64,000 nucleotides of DNA from Trichoplax adhaerens (lineage: Eukaryota; Placozoa; Uniplacotomia; Trichoplacea; Trichoplacidae), in the NCBI RefSeq assembly GCF_000150275.1, contig NW_002060951.1, forward strand, positions 638,328 through 702,327, in the 5' to 3' direction. This document shows positions 38,254 through 51,609 of the stretch, piece after piece (the first letter of the stretch is position 1; the number at the start of each line of letters is the position of its first letter). The translations under genes and the position numbers were made by a program. Under the pieces are notes generated by a model, which searched no databases, was not told where the DNA came from, and worked only from the letters and a program-made list of their open reading frames with translations.

Positions 38254-38397
38254 ATGAGCCTGGATCAGTCTAAAACATCAGGAAAAGCTGGTACCGTCCG
38301 TATCGTGGAGCGAGAAGGGTGGAAGGAATTAATTAAGGTTACTTATCAATCAGATTGGAAAGCATGGCAAATAGACGGGGTCAATATCAACCAGTAG
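38254..38397 (+). CDS. short ORF of 47 codons in a GC-richer island, unknown
   Basis: An ATG-to-TAG frame beginning MSLDQSKTSGKAGTVRIVE and ending WKAWQIDGVNINQ. The 180 bp around it are visibly richer in G and C than the flanks and lack the run of stops seen elsewhere. The composition is charged and protein-like (many K, E, D, W). It may be a real small protein, one exon of a larger gene, or a captured retroelement (gag-type) fragment. A second short open frame (MDILTNRVTMSL...) follows about 50 bp downstream after an AATTACAG tract. I do not recognise a family. Confidence 0.3.
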   Translation: MSLDQSKTSGKAGTVRIVEREGWKELIKVTYQSDWKAWQIDGVNINQ

Positions 38398-41300
38398 TGT
38401 TCGATTAAGGTAATGAATGTAAATGAGAAAAAAAGGCAATTACAGTAATGGATATTCTAACTAACCGTGTCACAATGTCATTGTCTACTGTCTCATCACG
38501 TGGAAACATGCCTTAAAATAATAATATTATATATATATCACTACAACAAAAGGTTATAAGTCAAATGATAGCAAGAATAAATATCTGGAACAAAACAATT
38601 ATTATAATTAATGTCAAGAAGATTAGTTGATCATTAAAATGATGTCATAACAACACCAAGTCAATATCTGATCGATGCAATATAAAAGTGGATTAATTTA
38701 TTATTATATTGTAATTGTTAGTAAGGCAAGCTGTGTTCTCGATTCTCTATCCTCGATCACATATAAGGAAATGATGATGCTCTTTCTACCTTATTAGTTA
38801 ATTATGCGTTAAAACGGCTTCTAAAGACAAATAGATCATAGATAGTATTTTGTTTTGGATATCACCATGAGTGAGAATTTCAGCTTGATAAATAGTATAC
38901 TGAAATGGATTTGTATCGGTATGTAGTATTAGGCTTGGTCAAAAATTCAAGTTCTTTACATTTAGTTAAATACACGTATTAGTTCTTTTCTACATATAAT
39001 AGCTTACAGCAGCTTTGGTAATCATCTGCTAAAGCGTATTTATGTTTGAAGATTTCGTTTTATAATTACCATATAAGTATAGGATGTGTTAAATTATTGT
39101 CTTGTCATATGGGGATCCATTCCATAATTATAAATTCAATATTGCGTATCATGATAAACAACTATTTTACGTCATTAGTAAAATATTTTAGATAGAAGCT
39201 TTATAATTCACCTAATTTGTCATTTGTATAGCTCTTATACGAATTGAAGATTTCTATTGCTACTTCGAAAATTGGTCATTAGAATTTATTGGAGATAGAT
39301 CATTTAAATACATGTACAGTATTGTACAGTATCAATAAGATCGAAATAAAAGTATGGTATTATTTTGCATCTCGTCACTCTTCGACTAGATCGAATAATA
39401 TTAAAGATCTAATTGCTTTGCAGTATAGATAGCTTTAGGATTATATTACCAACCAGTAACTTTTTGTAATCCTCATCCATCATTTTACAGTTATTTTGGG
39501 AAGACACGCTATTCTATTACTCATTTTTAGTTGATTTGCACAAAGGAAAGTTCTGTTGCTATTTCTATATCATCAGCCATTTGACAATAAGTACGATTCT
39601 CTTACTACATAATTTTCAATTTTGGCTATAAGGTTCGATAATTAAAATACAATTGACTTAAATTATACGGAAATTAAAGTGCACATGCTTTATTTTGATA
39701 TAACAGTTTCGAGACAATGTGTTATTACCATTCTCGTTTTAGCAATTATTTCTATACAAAGAACTCAGGGTGGCCATTCTATCGCATCATAATTTATTTT
39801 TTGATCTGTATATATTCATTAACTTTATATTTACTGCTTAAAAAAAGAGTCGATAAATCAGATCGATTAAATGATAAAAATTTTTTCTAAGATTGCAATA
39901 TTGCTCATTGAAAACTATAGGACAATTGGAGTCTCTGTTATTAACAATTCCTCATTTGATAAAGCGAGAGAAACGAACCTACTCTTTTTTCTAGCGATAA
40001 CTTAACAGGAATATTAATATTTCACATTGCCATGGGATCATTATCAAAGAATATTAAAGGGAATAGATGATAAAGACTTTTTATAACGAAATTAGTTCTT
40101 GTACTGTGTTATGATAATATCAAAACAATCATTTAATTGCGCTTATTTTAGCCTTTGTTTCTTGAAGAGAAATAATTATGCTCTAGTTGTCTTAGTTTTC
40201 TTTGCTAAGAAGCATTAACATTGAAAAGGCAGTCCTTTCATAAACATCTCTAAACTTTTACTGGCTGAACTAATGAAATAATAGCTCATGCAAGACTTCA
40301 CAAGAATTTATGTAAACATATTGAACTCAAACTTAAATAATATGGATAACTCTTACACCGTTACAATACCGTAACATCCTGCAATTTACTAAATTGTAAA
40401 TGAATTGACAGCAACCAAAATAAGTTACGACCTCATTCAGCAATGTCATGGGATAATCCGGTGAAATATATAAAGTTTTACGATCTTCTGGTTTTATATT
40501 ATGCAATAGTAGAGCTTTTCATTCAATTATAGAATTATTATTAATGGGTGAGAATCTACAATTAGGATTATTGATTAGATAGATTCACTTTTCTTATGGT
40601 AGATATTCAAAACATGAACTGGTTAGTTCAAACAAAATGACTCCGTATTATGGTCCATTTCTATGCGTAGAAATTAAATTAGATTTTAATAACGTCGTAA
40701 ACCTTTTACATAAATCCTAGAACACCCAATTGCCATCCCATTCTCTGACCAGATGTTATCTACATCATTATAAATAATGTATTTGTATCAATTAATTAAA
40801 TCATTATCCATTTTAAGGATATTGATTTTTATTATGTCAATTTCTTGTAAATAAAATTCACTAGCCTCCAGGCTAGACAAATGGAATATGCTTTCGTTTT
40901 ATAATAATCCCTGACTAAATATAGACTATCTGTACACGTTCATTATTAAATTATCAATCAAATCCTATCAAAACAGTCTTCGTTATTATCAAGGATATTT
41001 GTTATACTTACGTAGAGAGTCAATTACGATGTATAAATAAGTGGTTTATTGATTCGATGTCATTATATAGTATTGCATGAATCTAAAAATAAGAGTATTC
41101 TTAGTAAATAGGCAACAACAAGCCAAATGTTCGTCTTTTAATGGTATTCATAGCCTTTAGCATCTTACAAGAATTAATACATCCATGATTTCCTCAAGAA
41201 GGTACAGTATTGATCATATTAAATTCAGTTTAAATGAAAATATAATTTTTAATAGAGGATTTTTTGCATGGTTAAATGTCTAAATCATTTATGCATCTAA

Positions 41301-44300
41301 GATCGGAGTAAAGTAACCTATGTAATAAATAAGCTTTGTTTTTAAAATAAAATGCTGTATCTATGCTCGATTGGTACCCGATAGAACAATTTCTCAGAAC
41401 TTTCAACTTGTCAAAATTGTTATTTACATTTATGCTAAGCAGCCGTATTGAATTGGTAGCGTACTTTTATTACAATGATAATGCGAATTTTTAAACTGCA
41501 GTATCTATATACACTAGTAATTAAATAACGAAATAAGAAAGCAACAATATGATGTAGTTAATGGTTAACCAGATATAAAATGTATGACCTTTTTCCAAAA
41601 AATTTGCAAAATTAAACCAGTAACAATGTAGCATTAATCGCTTACATAGCATTTTACTAGCTCCTACAATATCGATTAGAAAGAGAGAATACTAGTATAT
41701 AGTTTGCATACTGAAAGTAGGATAAAGTATAAAAGGATTAGTTATACGAAGATAGATATATAGTTGATACGGATTAGTACTGCAGTAAATCAATGAACGG
41801 TAATTTTTAAATGCTTTCCTTTGTTTACTAGTAATTAAGATGAGAAGTTTTACTAAGTATCCATATAAATAGAGGCTATATATGACTGTATACAATCACT
41901 TAGAGGCTGGAAATTGAAATGAAATTCCCAAAATAACCGAAATTAGTAATTGAGAAATACTTATGCACTGAAATTTTATTTAAAAAAGTAATTGCCTAAC
42001 TGATGGGTATAAAAAACAAATAATTGGGATACAAATTGAAATGTATAAAGATCAATTTATTTTACTTCTTATTTAAAATAGTCGATTGGTTCAATTTAAG
42101 CTATAGCTACTTTGAAAATGTTCAGTAACACAATTGCTATATGAATTGATTTCACTATGTGCATAAAATTTAGTTCACATGAAATTAAAATTCAGATATA
42201 CAACCCAATCTAACATCGGTCAAGGTGGCAATATTTTTGGTTTAACTACTGTTGGGATTAACTACCAGTTTTACTTGAAAAGCAATGGTGATTTTCGTAT
42301 ACTGTATGTGGATCTGATCATTAACGATGTTATTATTTGAAGGAAACTATATCTATAAAACAGATTAAGATTAAACATTAGCTTGCGTCATAGATAAGTC
42401 TAATTTTTACCTATTTATGCACAATATACTATACGTTTTTCATTTAGCTCTTTCATTAATTAATCAAATTACTGAAATTTTACCGTTATGATAACAGGAA
42501 ACCATCAGCTATTATTTAAACCTATACGGAATCATATTTTATTTATATTATATTACGGGCTTTTTTAAAAGAATCCTTTACTCAAACTTGATTACATTAT
42601 AATGCGCGACAACATATATTTTGATTGTCATCAAATAATCCTACTAATTGGTCAGGTGTCTTCATGAAATATAAAAATATTTAAATTTAGATTTCTAGCT
42701 TCGATGATGAGATATTACTTTCTAATGAAGTATTCACCTTGAAAGATTAATATAAACCATGGTATAAATTATTGGTGCATTAAAATGGAGTAGTAGTGGA
42801 ATGATAATCATCAGTATACTTCTGTATATTAATAAGAATTGCTCAACAAAATGAGTCATAACCTAACGTTACCGGTTTGCCATTTAGGGTATCGTAATAG
42901 TAATACTCCATTCTTTATAAGATTGTAATAATTAGCAATAATAGCCCGTGTTAAACGCAATACATTTCAGCATCGTTTAAATTATAGTAATATAGCAATA
43001 AAAGTTTCTGAATACCACAATCAGCTTTTAAAAATTTTTTCTGATCTTTAAACCTGGATCAAATACCTATCGATCAGATTTAGTGTGCTTCTGAATTTCT
43101 ATATCCGGTCTAAAGAAGAATAAGATTTTTAGCAGAATTAGAAAATACTCATTAAATAAAACTAGTTACATTTTGGGGAAACAAGACCAGTATAATGTTC
43201 ATTATTCTTTGAATAACATAAACAGAAGCGAGTTATAGAGTGAAATTATAAGGATAATACATAATCTTTTCAGCACCGAGCTATACATACAGTACTGCAT
43301 ATGCTAGCTAGCCTGACATTTGTGCTCACTAAAATCATCCGTAAATAATATTAACAAGATGGTGTGTGCCATAAAATTTACTGACTGTAGCATGCTAGAT
43401 CTGACAAATAATAATCTATGCAACCATTGCAGTATTTAAAGTATAATACCTATTCCTGATCAATATATCGTAAGTACTACGACAGAAGTAATGGTTTTGA
43501 TGAAAATAATTTACTATTATTTTAACGAAAACCTTAGAATCATTCAATTCAGTACTACCGTAATATACGTGTACTATGTAGTTTTGGGGTATGAAGTCTT
43601 AATTATTATGCCATCTATTAACGGGATAATTCATTAAATAACATATTGATATATCAAATAATAGATGATGTAGAAGGTTATTAAGTCACTGTAGTCGTGC
43701 GATTTTCATCTAATATAGCTGTTGAAAAACCTCCACTAATCTATTGAGATCGCCTCAGTGAGTCAATATCAGTAAATTTTTAATTTTGAATGCATCTATT
43801 GAAAAATTATCAATTTGGCTTAACTACTGTACACTAAATATTTCCCGCTATCCTTGGCATTACCAAAATCACCGTTGGGTTATAAAAATTTATAATAAGA
43901 CTCGTAGATCGGCCCATATTATCCTATTAAATTTATTTAGAAAAGTTAAATATTGCCATGGAGTAGCAAGAGCTGAAACTAATCCAAAACTCATTGTCAC
44001 AATCATATGTTGCGAACTACTACACTAAACTAATAGATTGCTTATGCCTTGCTCCACTACACCTGGAGATCTACTGTATGGTAGTTCTATACTACTTACG
44101 GTCACACAAGTAACGAGATCAAAAGTAATCAAGACTCTTTGACCTTCCTAGGACAATTATCTTAGCCAATATAGCCCTTGTATACGGTAGGGTACTATCC
44201 ATTTTATGAACTAAACACAAATACCTAACTTAAGTCAATTACTCTATATAAAGAATAATATCTAAATCATGATAATTAATTCCCGCAGGTCATTGCATCA

Positions 44301-45544
44301 GTAATAAATGCCATAATGCAACATGAACTTGATAATCATATTTAGAGGACAGCGTTAGAAAATAATTCTTTGTTACAGAGTTATTTCCGTAGCCATTTTT
44401 AGTCATACTAAAAATAAAAGTGTATAAGCTTACAACAGTTTATTTTCTGTTCGTTACAATTAGCTTAATTTGCGACGATTATTCATTTTTTGAATTAACT
44501 TTGATTCAATAAGGAAAGCAATCTTAAATTAGTCCTATAGTATCCAAACTCTAATTCCATAGGAGAAGAGAGTGTGTACATGCATGGTTCATAACCTATA
44601 CGTGATAAGCAAGAACGCGTAGTAAAGCAAGGATTGAAAAAATGTATCTGAAGAAAAAATAGCACAATCATTTGCCAATATAAGAGAGTCTGTGAATTGC
44701 TTTTTATTATTTTTATATGAGCGTTGAATAGTCTTAGTCGATCAGTCTCTAATCTATTGTCATTTTTGGGAACAACAATCGAACTATGCTACAAGCATAA
44801 AGCGATAATATGTTGTAAATACTCGTAAAGTCATTACATGGTATTTATTACAACATATTTCGGTTATGCATCGAATATATTTCATAACCAACACGATTCA
44901 CCAGGATTATCCTTCGAAATCGTTGCATAATTTTGGAATAATAGCAGCAAAGTATTAACTAAATTTCATCGGATTATTTCAATCATTAGGCAAACGTTAT
45001 AAAATACAGTGCCAATCATATTATAAGACGCCCCTTTTCAAAAAAGCCAACGAACACTTTAGATAAGAGGTTAATAAGTGTAGTATGAATAGGCAAACCG
45101 AGGAGGGAAGAAAAATTCCAGGAAATTTACCTCATACTAAATAATTATTGTTATTCTTTATTCGCCTACCATTGATATCATTATATAATGATCATTCAAT
45201 TTTTTGAAACGCTATTATATCATAATTCGTAAATATGTTAAACCAAACAGGAAAGATTACTTCCAGTGACTGGATATGATTAACAAAGATCTATTTATGA
45301 TATTGTTTATTCTAAATTGCTATTATTGATCAATTGTATTCTAGCTAGCAACGGCTTTAAAGGAAAGTAGATTTGTCCTGACAAAATGACAAATCTTGAC
45401 AGTAGCTTTTCTAAGGTAAACAACCTGACAGCAGTAAGTCTTCAACTGAGATTTACAACAGGAATTAGCTACGAGCCTTATGTGTAGTTTGTTCTCTTCG
45501 ACAATTGCCTTCAGCGCCAAATCCAATAATAATATGATATGTTA
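38398..45544. other. long intergenic AT-rich region
   Basis: About 7 kb without a supportable gene, RNA gene or large repeat. The small frames present (such as 41692-41895 and 43786-44028) show no domain or compositional signal. Confidence 0.45.
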
Positions 45545-45858
45545 CTACTTAAAGGATGTAAAACGAATAAATTGTGACTTGGGGGAATGCTACATCTTCG
45601 TTTCTTATCTCTGTGAGTTTTCAGCTTTTACATAATTAAAAGTCAATTAAGACAGTTTGCTATCTATCCAAGGCTTGCCATAGATATTTAGTTATACGCT
45701 ATTACAGTAATCTGCTTAGTCTTATAGCTGAATTAAGTATCTTGTTTGAACAAGACATCTTACTACTCGAAAGGAGTAAACGAATAAATAGCGAATTGGG
45801 GTAATACTGTATCTTAGTTTCTTGTTCCTGAGAGTTTTCGCTGCTGCATAGTCTTGGC
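45545..45858. repeat. diverged direct repeat, two copies of about 90 bp
   Basis: Segments at about 45545-45635 and 45762-45858 share AAACGAATAAAT, TTGGGG(T/G)AAT, TTTCTT and GAGTTTTC in the same order. They lie immediately 5' of the gypsy remnant and may be part of its regulatory or LTR debris. Confidence 0.5.
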
Positions 45859-45868
45859 CAGCGTGCAT

Positions 45869-45898
45869 TAGAGACTAAATCCTTTTAGGGTCTCTAGT
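45869..45898. repeat. imperfect hairpin related to the 23.7-kb foldback
   Basis: TTAGAGACTAAA and TTTTAGGGTCTCTAG can pair imperfectly around TCC. The right arm shares AGGGTCTCTAG with the right arm of the element at 23757-23768. Confidence 0.5.
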
Positions 45899-45974
45899 AT
45901 ATTATGTCTCTATAAAGACCTTACAAATATACAAAACTTAATCTTAGCGTATATTATTGATTCCTAAAAGGGGC

Positions 45975-46043
45975 TGTAGGAAAACTGGATTATGTTGAGG
46001 ATCCGGGTAAATAAGATAGTAAATTAGCTATGTTAGATACACC
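45975..46043 (+). repeat. LTR-start-like direct repeat, copy 1
   Basis: Starts TGTAGGAAAACTGGATTA after a purine-rich AAAAGGGG tract. It matches 46674-46741 over about 69 bp, including CCGGGTAAATAAGATAGTA. The TGTAGG start after a polypurine tract resembles the left end of an LTR. It runs directly into reverse transcriptase coding debris rather than into the rest of an LTR. Confidence 0.65.
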
Positions 46044-46628
46044 CTATTACCGAAGACGAAAAAGGAAGTACGCGCATTTCTGGGAATGGTCAGTTACTAT
46101 AGGAAGTTTATGCCGGACTATATACCTAACTAGCGGCACCATTGATAGAATTAATCTAGAAAGGAAAGCCAACGAAAATAGACTTAGGGACTTCAGAGAT
46201 GGAAAGTTTTCAACAGATGAAAAGGGCACTGATCCGAAAGCCGAGGTGAGGCTAATGACACCGAACCGACAATTTATACTACAGACACCAGCAGGAAATT
46301 AACGAAGTCCGAGAGAAACTACTCTACTATAGAGAAAGAATGCTTAGCGATAGTACATGCGGTAAGGTATTTTTACATTTATTTAGATGGTAGAGAATTT
46401 TTGTTACAAACATATCACCTGCCGCTGCTGTGGCTTATGAAAATGCGAAATTTCAATCAACGATTGAGGCGATGGGCAATGTACCTGATTCAATTTAGAA
46501 TGAAAATACAGCACAAAGGCGGCCGCGACCGCACAAATGTGGATGCACTATCCCGTTTGCCTATGGGGCGAAGATTCATTAATTTTATTTTAAAGGGGGC
46601 CTGCCTGCAGACCGGAAATAAGAAATAG
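46044..46628 (+). pseudogene. Ty3/gypsy-type pol remnant: end of reverse transcriptase and RNase H
   Basis: Remnant of a polyprotein that copies retrotransposon RNA into DNA. The RT connection segment FLGMVSYYRKFMPDYI is readable near 46073-46120 in one frame. RLMTPNRQFILQT follows in a second frame to about 46290. RNase H sequence from LTKSERNYSTIE, through CLAIVHAVRYFYIYL, to NVDALSRLP is open from about 46299 to 46566 in a third. At least two frameshifts and several stops break it, and protease, the RT palm and integrase are absent. It is flanked by two copies of an LTR-start-like repeat. It is clearly inactive. Assignment to the gypsy superfamily rests on the YYRKF and NVDALSR hallmarks. 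Confidence 0.88.
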
Positions 46629-46673
46629 AATTGTAATATCATTTCATTAGATTAAAATTTTAGAGGGGGCGTA

Positions 46674-46741
46674 TGTAGGAAAACTAGATTACGTTAGGCC
46701 CCGGGTAAATAAGATAGTAGATTAGCGGTGTTAGATATACC
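46674..46741 (+). repeat. LTR-start-like direct repeat, copy 2, after a polypurine tract
   Basis: AGAGGGGGC directly precedes TGTAGGAAAACTAGATTACG, the arrangement of a polypurine tract at the left end of a 3' LTR. The repeat matches 45975-46043. The LTR may continue to the right, but I could not place its other end. Confidence 0.65.
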
Positions 46742-49700
46742 TTGTACATACTTAATGCTGATGTCATATGTAAGTTACTATGTTAATAATATAATCGAGA
46801 ACAGAATCGGCCAACATTCTGGTAATATCTCAATCCATAGTGAACTGTTTACTCGGTGTGATATCGGCCAGATTTTCAATTATTCCTTCTTGGCGTACAC
46901 TAACCCTGTATTTGGAATTATATTCAGTAATTTACGATTTCATTTTGTTACTAGTCAGCTGCTCAACCAATTTTGGAAAGATCAATGAATTTGCCAGTTA
47001 GCTAATTTCAGAAATGAAGAGAAATGCGAGAAAATCCCCTTCTCTAGTCTATACAATATGGAGCTGTGGAAGCCTCGGATTGCAATGAAGTTCACCTCTA
47101 ATTTTATCTGAATTGATTCACTGGTAGATATATATACGTATATAATAGAATATAAATAATATAATAAGTCTGGCAGGTAAAAGATTCTACTACAGATCAC
47201 CTGCTGCTATGAGGATCATCTGTCTATCTAGATATAATGTATTCTCTAAAAGGACAGCGAAGCTAACTATACGCCTGATTTGTGTACGATCTAGGAATGG
47301 CTGTAATATTTATCCTATCGCTTAAGTTATTTACTAATTTTATATATTTTATCCTATTAATGATCTTAGACTAAGTAATTATAGAGTCTTGTCTGCGATA
47401 TTTTGGTTGAGTTGTCGTTCTGTTATTGGCTAACGATGCCTAAACCTGTTCAGTTCGTGTGCATGTTCAGTAAATATAAATAGTAATATATGGCATACTT
47501 AGAGAAGATATGGAGTGGAAGTACTGAATAAAAGTTGAAAACTGTGGTCTCTTTGCCGTGCGATATCCCCGTTACAAATCTCGATTTGTAACACTACTAT
47601 ATCGGAAAAATTTCTCAATCGGCACATTATACGAGATTTAAATCAACGTGTTTAACTACTATAAGCAATTATATCTTATACTCATACATGGTTATTTTTG
47701 CTAACTTAAATTTGCATATCAAATCTTGCTTGTACAAACACGTCGATAACAATAATAAGAGCTTTAATTTTTCTAGTATGTGATTGCACCCTATCCATTG
47801 GAATGAAGATTTCACGTCATAGGAAGAGTTGAAACTGCTAAGATAGACGAATTATCGAATTCAACTTTACTGCAATAATTCCATATAAATCATATAAGGC
47901 ACAATCATAATATCTACTGCAATAATTAAGAGATAAAGTCGCATTTGTGCATTATTTTTACTCCAAAATGGCACTTTATATTGCTGCTATCCATAGCCTA
48001 TATCAAAGAAGCTCTAATATAGCATTAGTACTAATAGTATAAATGCACTATTTTATCACACCAGCCGCAATCTACAATTATTTTATTAGGAATAAACGAC
48101 TACTCTTCATCACACAGTTAATCATTGCATAAAATGACCATACTTTCAAAGCACAGAACTATTGTAACTAGCTAAAATCACTAAAGTGCATTATAAATAG
48201 CTTACTGACGTTTTTATCATAGTAAAAAACGATAATAATGTACGATATTCCGAAAAAAACTTCATGCCTTAAATGTAATTTTCCTTATTAGTGAGCCTTA
48301 GAAAGATTAAAGTAGGTAACTTTTTCCCGGATTTGCAATGGTGATTATGAAAAGTGCCTCAGCTTTACCGTTCGCACATATTCTTACTCAATTCCTAGTC
48401 GTATTTAATTTGTAACCTGCTCAAAATTAAAAATGCAATTCTTACTACCATATAATTAGGTAAAGCAAAGTTAAAAGTTATTGATATTTTTATGTACGGC
48501 CTTACTTTATTAGAAAGCATCGAAATTCGCATTATTTCCTTGCAACATAGAACACAAAGAGTTGTTTCTCGAACAGTAATAGTTATAACAGCAGTTTATC
48601 TTGCAAATATTTTATTGTACAGTTAAATTGAATGAAAACGATTCTTTCAAGTTTTTGCCATATTTTGTAATAGTAAAAGACTGTTACTTGGTCATTACAT
48701 TTGATCCGGATTGATTACCGGTAGATAATATTCCTTTTAATTTTATTACTACAACCTGCAATTATAATGCATTTCAAAGAGGTTCATTTTTACTTAGATT
48801 GAAAACTTTTGGCAATTAAACTGTTCTGTCTTTAGTTAATGTTATTTGCTATTCATCAATAGCAGTAGCCTGGCAATATGCTAATATTCTGGAATAATAT
48901 ATTATGAAAGACATAAATTGTTTACGAATGAATACATTTAATCTTATGCTACAATATAAATATTCCTTGAACAAATTGATAGAAGTTCTTTATGATTTCA
49001 TAATTGCCAAGACGATACCAGTATTTTTTCAATAGCTGGATTACTAACATTATTAAAGATCAGAAATCTTCAAATTACTTTTATATTCATAAAATACGGT
49101 ATATGTTATAATTAGTATATAAAATGTTTTAATCTAAGCTGATAACGCTTAACTATAATTGAGAAAGCGATAAGGATAATGATTTTAATTATAATATTAA
49201 AGACAGTTCTTGATACATCTTGGTTCTAATGTACTCCTAAATGTAGCCTACTATTAAGAAATCGTGGTCAATTAAATATATGGAAAAATTTCATCGTATT
49301 ACCCAAGCTGACTTCTAATTTAACGTTTACTTTTCATTTAATCCCATCTTGATTGAACCGTAATTGTATTTATTAAAAGAGATCATAATTACATCGGAAC
49401 CATTATGTCCCTCAATACTTATCATATTTTTGGGCATTAATTATTCATAATTTAAAGTCTGGACTACGGCATGAAAATATTTCTTTTACATGTATTTATC
49501 AGCTACAGAGTGTTTACTGGGGTAATAACAGACGGACTCCTTATTTTCTGAGCCAAAGCATGTTACAATTATTATATCCTTTAATACCACGTAACAGAAA
49601 AATACTTTTACCGACCCAATTCGCTATAACCACACGGTAAACCTACTTAAAATATTAACAGTAATTAAAGAAAATATATGTAAAATAGTATCATTAATTA

Positions 49701-50706
49701 TTAATTCTTAGAAAATTTTGTGTTTCTCATAGCAGCCTTATCTATTCGAATATAGTTGAGATCATAACAGTTATCAAAAGTACAGAAAAAAGAATTAAGT
49801 TACTAAATTAGATATATGATATATAATATATAGACTCCAAGTTTAATTCTAAATTTTACCTGTGGTGATCAAAAAGATACGATTTCGCTATCCTAATGCT
49901 ATACTGCAATCAGGTAATGGTAATTATTAGTTTTATATCTTCATAATATATATAAAAACCAAACATTCGAATTCCGGTAATATTTAAAGTTAGAATAGTT
50001 ATTGAGGATAAGCGTAGCTAATCCAAGAATAGTAAAGCAGAATGTATGCTTTAAAGCTACTGCTCCACGGAAAAGGAGTATTAATCGGTTCTGTATAAAA
50101 ATTTAATAGGAAAGCTAGTTCCTATAGCAAAAAGATTTATTGTAGCAGCTTAATGCAGGTGCATCGATCAAAAATTATACCCGTGCAAATTGCTTCATCT
50201 GAGCAGCGAAAAATTCTCACCCTACCTTCATCTACGAGATGAAAAATTCTTAGAATTATCAGGAAAAATACTATGGAAATCAAGTTGGGTATTTACTTAT
50301 TCATTAAACAAAATTGACGCCAAAATACGCCCAGAAGTTTAAATAGATACCTTATAGAAAGATATAAATCACATTATATATTCATTAATGCGCTAGTAAT
50401 TTACATCCAACAATGCTAAGCATTTGTTGACAACTTTAAAATCAGATCTATAAATGGATGTCATCACCTAGATTCAAAATCGAATGTTACTAGCAACACA
50501 TAACGTACTGATTTACCAATGAAATAAGACAATAAATTTAGAAGAATCTTAACAATTTAATAAAGCAATAAAGCCTATTTCTAATATATCCAAAATTAAT
50601 TTCTCAGAAGGATATCTTTGAAATGTGAAATGGTCTTAATGTATGCAGAAAACTAAAATAAATGTGACAGTTCATATCCAAAAAGGAATCAGAGGTAATT
50701 TAATAT
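46742..50706. other. possible 3' LTR body, then intergenic DNA
   Basis: The first few hundred bases may be the rest of the gypsy LTR. No terminal CA with a matching target duplication was found. The remainder is AT-rich with no supported gene. Confidence 0.4.
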
Positions 50707-50711
50707 CTTAA

Positions 50712-51154
50712 TGTCACGGTACGAACTACCGTGAAGGAATAGATATCTAAATTTTGTTAATATAATATAGTGATATTATATTACAACTAGTTACTTACAA
50801 TAGGAATTACTCTAATTATAAATATGTTTCAGTAAATTTAATGCTGTGCTGTAATGTGCACTGAAATGATTCTGTAAATGGACATATTGTAGTCCGACTG
50901 TGAAAAATTAGTTAGGTAGATGTTCTCACCCAAGTATTTTTATAAGATAACTCGTGAATGTTAGCTGTTGTAGAAGGGTATATAAGCCCGTCAGATAATT
51001 GAATAAAGTAGTTCTCAATTGTCTAGTTGAGTTTAACGTAGAATCAAAGGCGTCTAAATTCTTGTGAGATAGTTAAGGGATACTGAATCCCGGAGACTAT
51101 AGTAATTTAGAGATTTGTTTTACGTTATCCTTGTCACGAAGCTGGTTTGTGGCA
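50712..51154 (+). mobile_element. probable LTR, family C (distant relative of family A)
   Basis: The right part resembles family A. It has a TATATAA box (about 50980), AATAAA (about 51003), then AACGTA...AGGCGTCTAA, TACGTTATCC and a GTTTGTGGCA end, in the same order as in 15007-15213. The left end is tentatively TGTCACGG, where CACGGTA/TACCGTG forms a 7-bp hairpin. Flanking CTTAA and CCTAA match at 4 of 5 positions as a possible eroded duplication. Family relation is better supported than the exact left boundary. Confidence 0.5.
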
Positions 51155-51609
51155 CCTAAGTTCTCAATCTATTTATTAGATAACATTGAAGATAGGATCA
51201 ACTGAAATTTATGTATGGCAAAAGAAATCCCATCCGCTTTACTAGAAATAATATTGGAAGTAGATAATATGTAAACATGCTATTAATGATTCGGACAGCT
51301 TACAGTAAGTTATTGTCTAAGTAATGCGTTAAACCTTCTACATATTATGAAAGTAGGTGAGGCATACGTAAGCAAGGAAAGGTTATGATTAATCGAAGAT
51401 CAGTCGACCATCACGAGGTCTTAACATAATTACTGCAGCATCCTGTATTCAATTATTTCCTTGCTATATTCTTAAATCGTTTCAAATCATTGCAATTCCT
51501 AATTCAGTGCTGCCGTTACTTTATATCAAATATAATCGTATCAATTAGTGTATGAATGCCATTGTTAAAAATCTTCTTTGTAACAAGAAACCGGATCATA
51601 AACACTATC

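Noticed and set aside
46047-46229. 60-codon minus frame within the gypsy remnant
   Set aside because: Antisense shadow of pol sequence.
46728-47200. Frames at 46728-46988 (plus) and 46982-47200 (minus)
   Set aside because: They fall in possible LTR or intergenic sequence and show no protein features.
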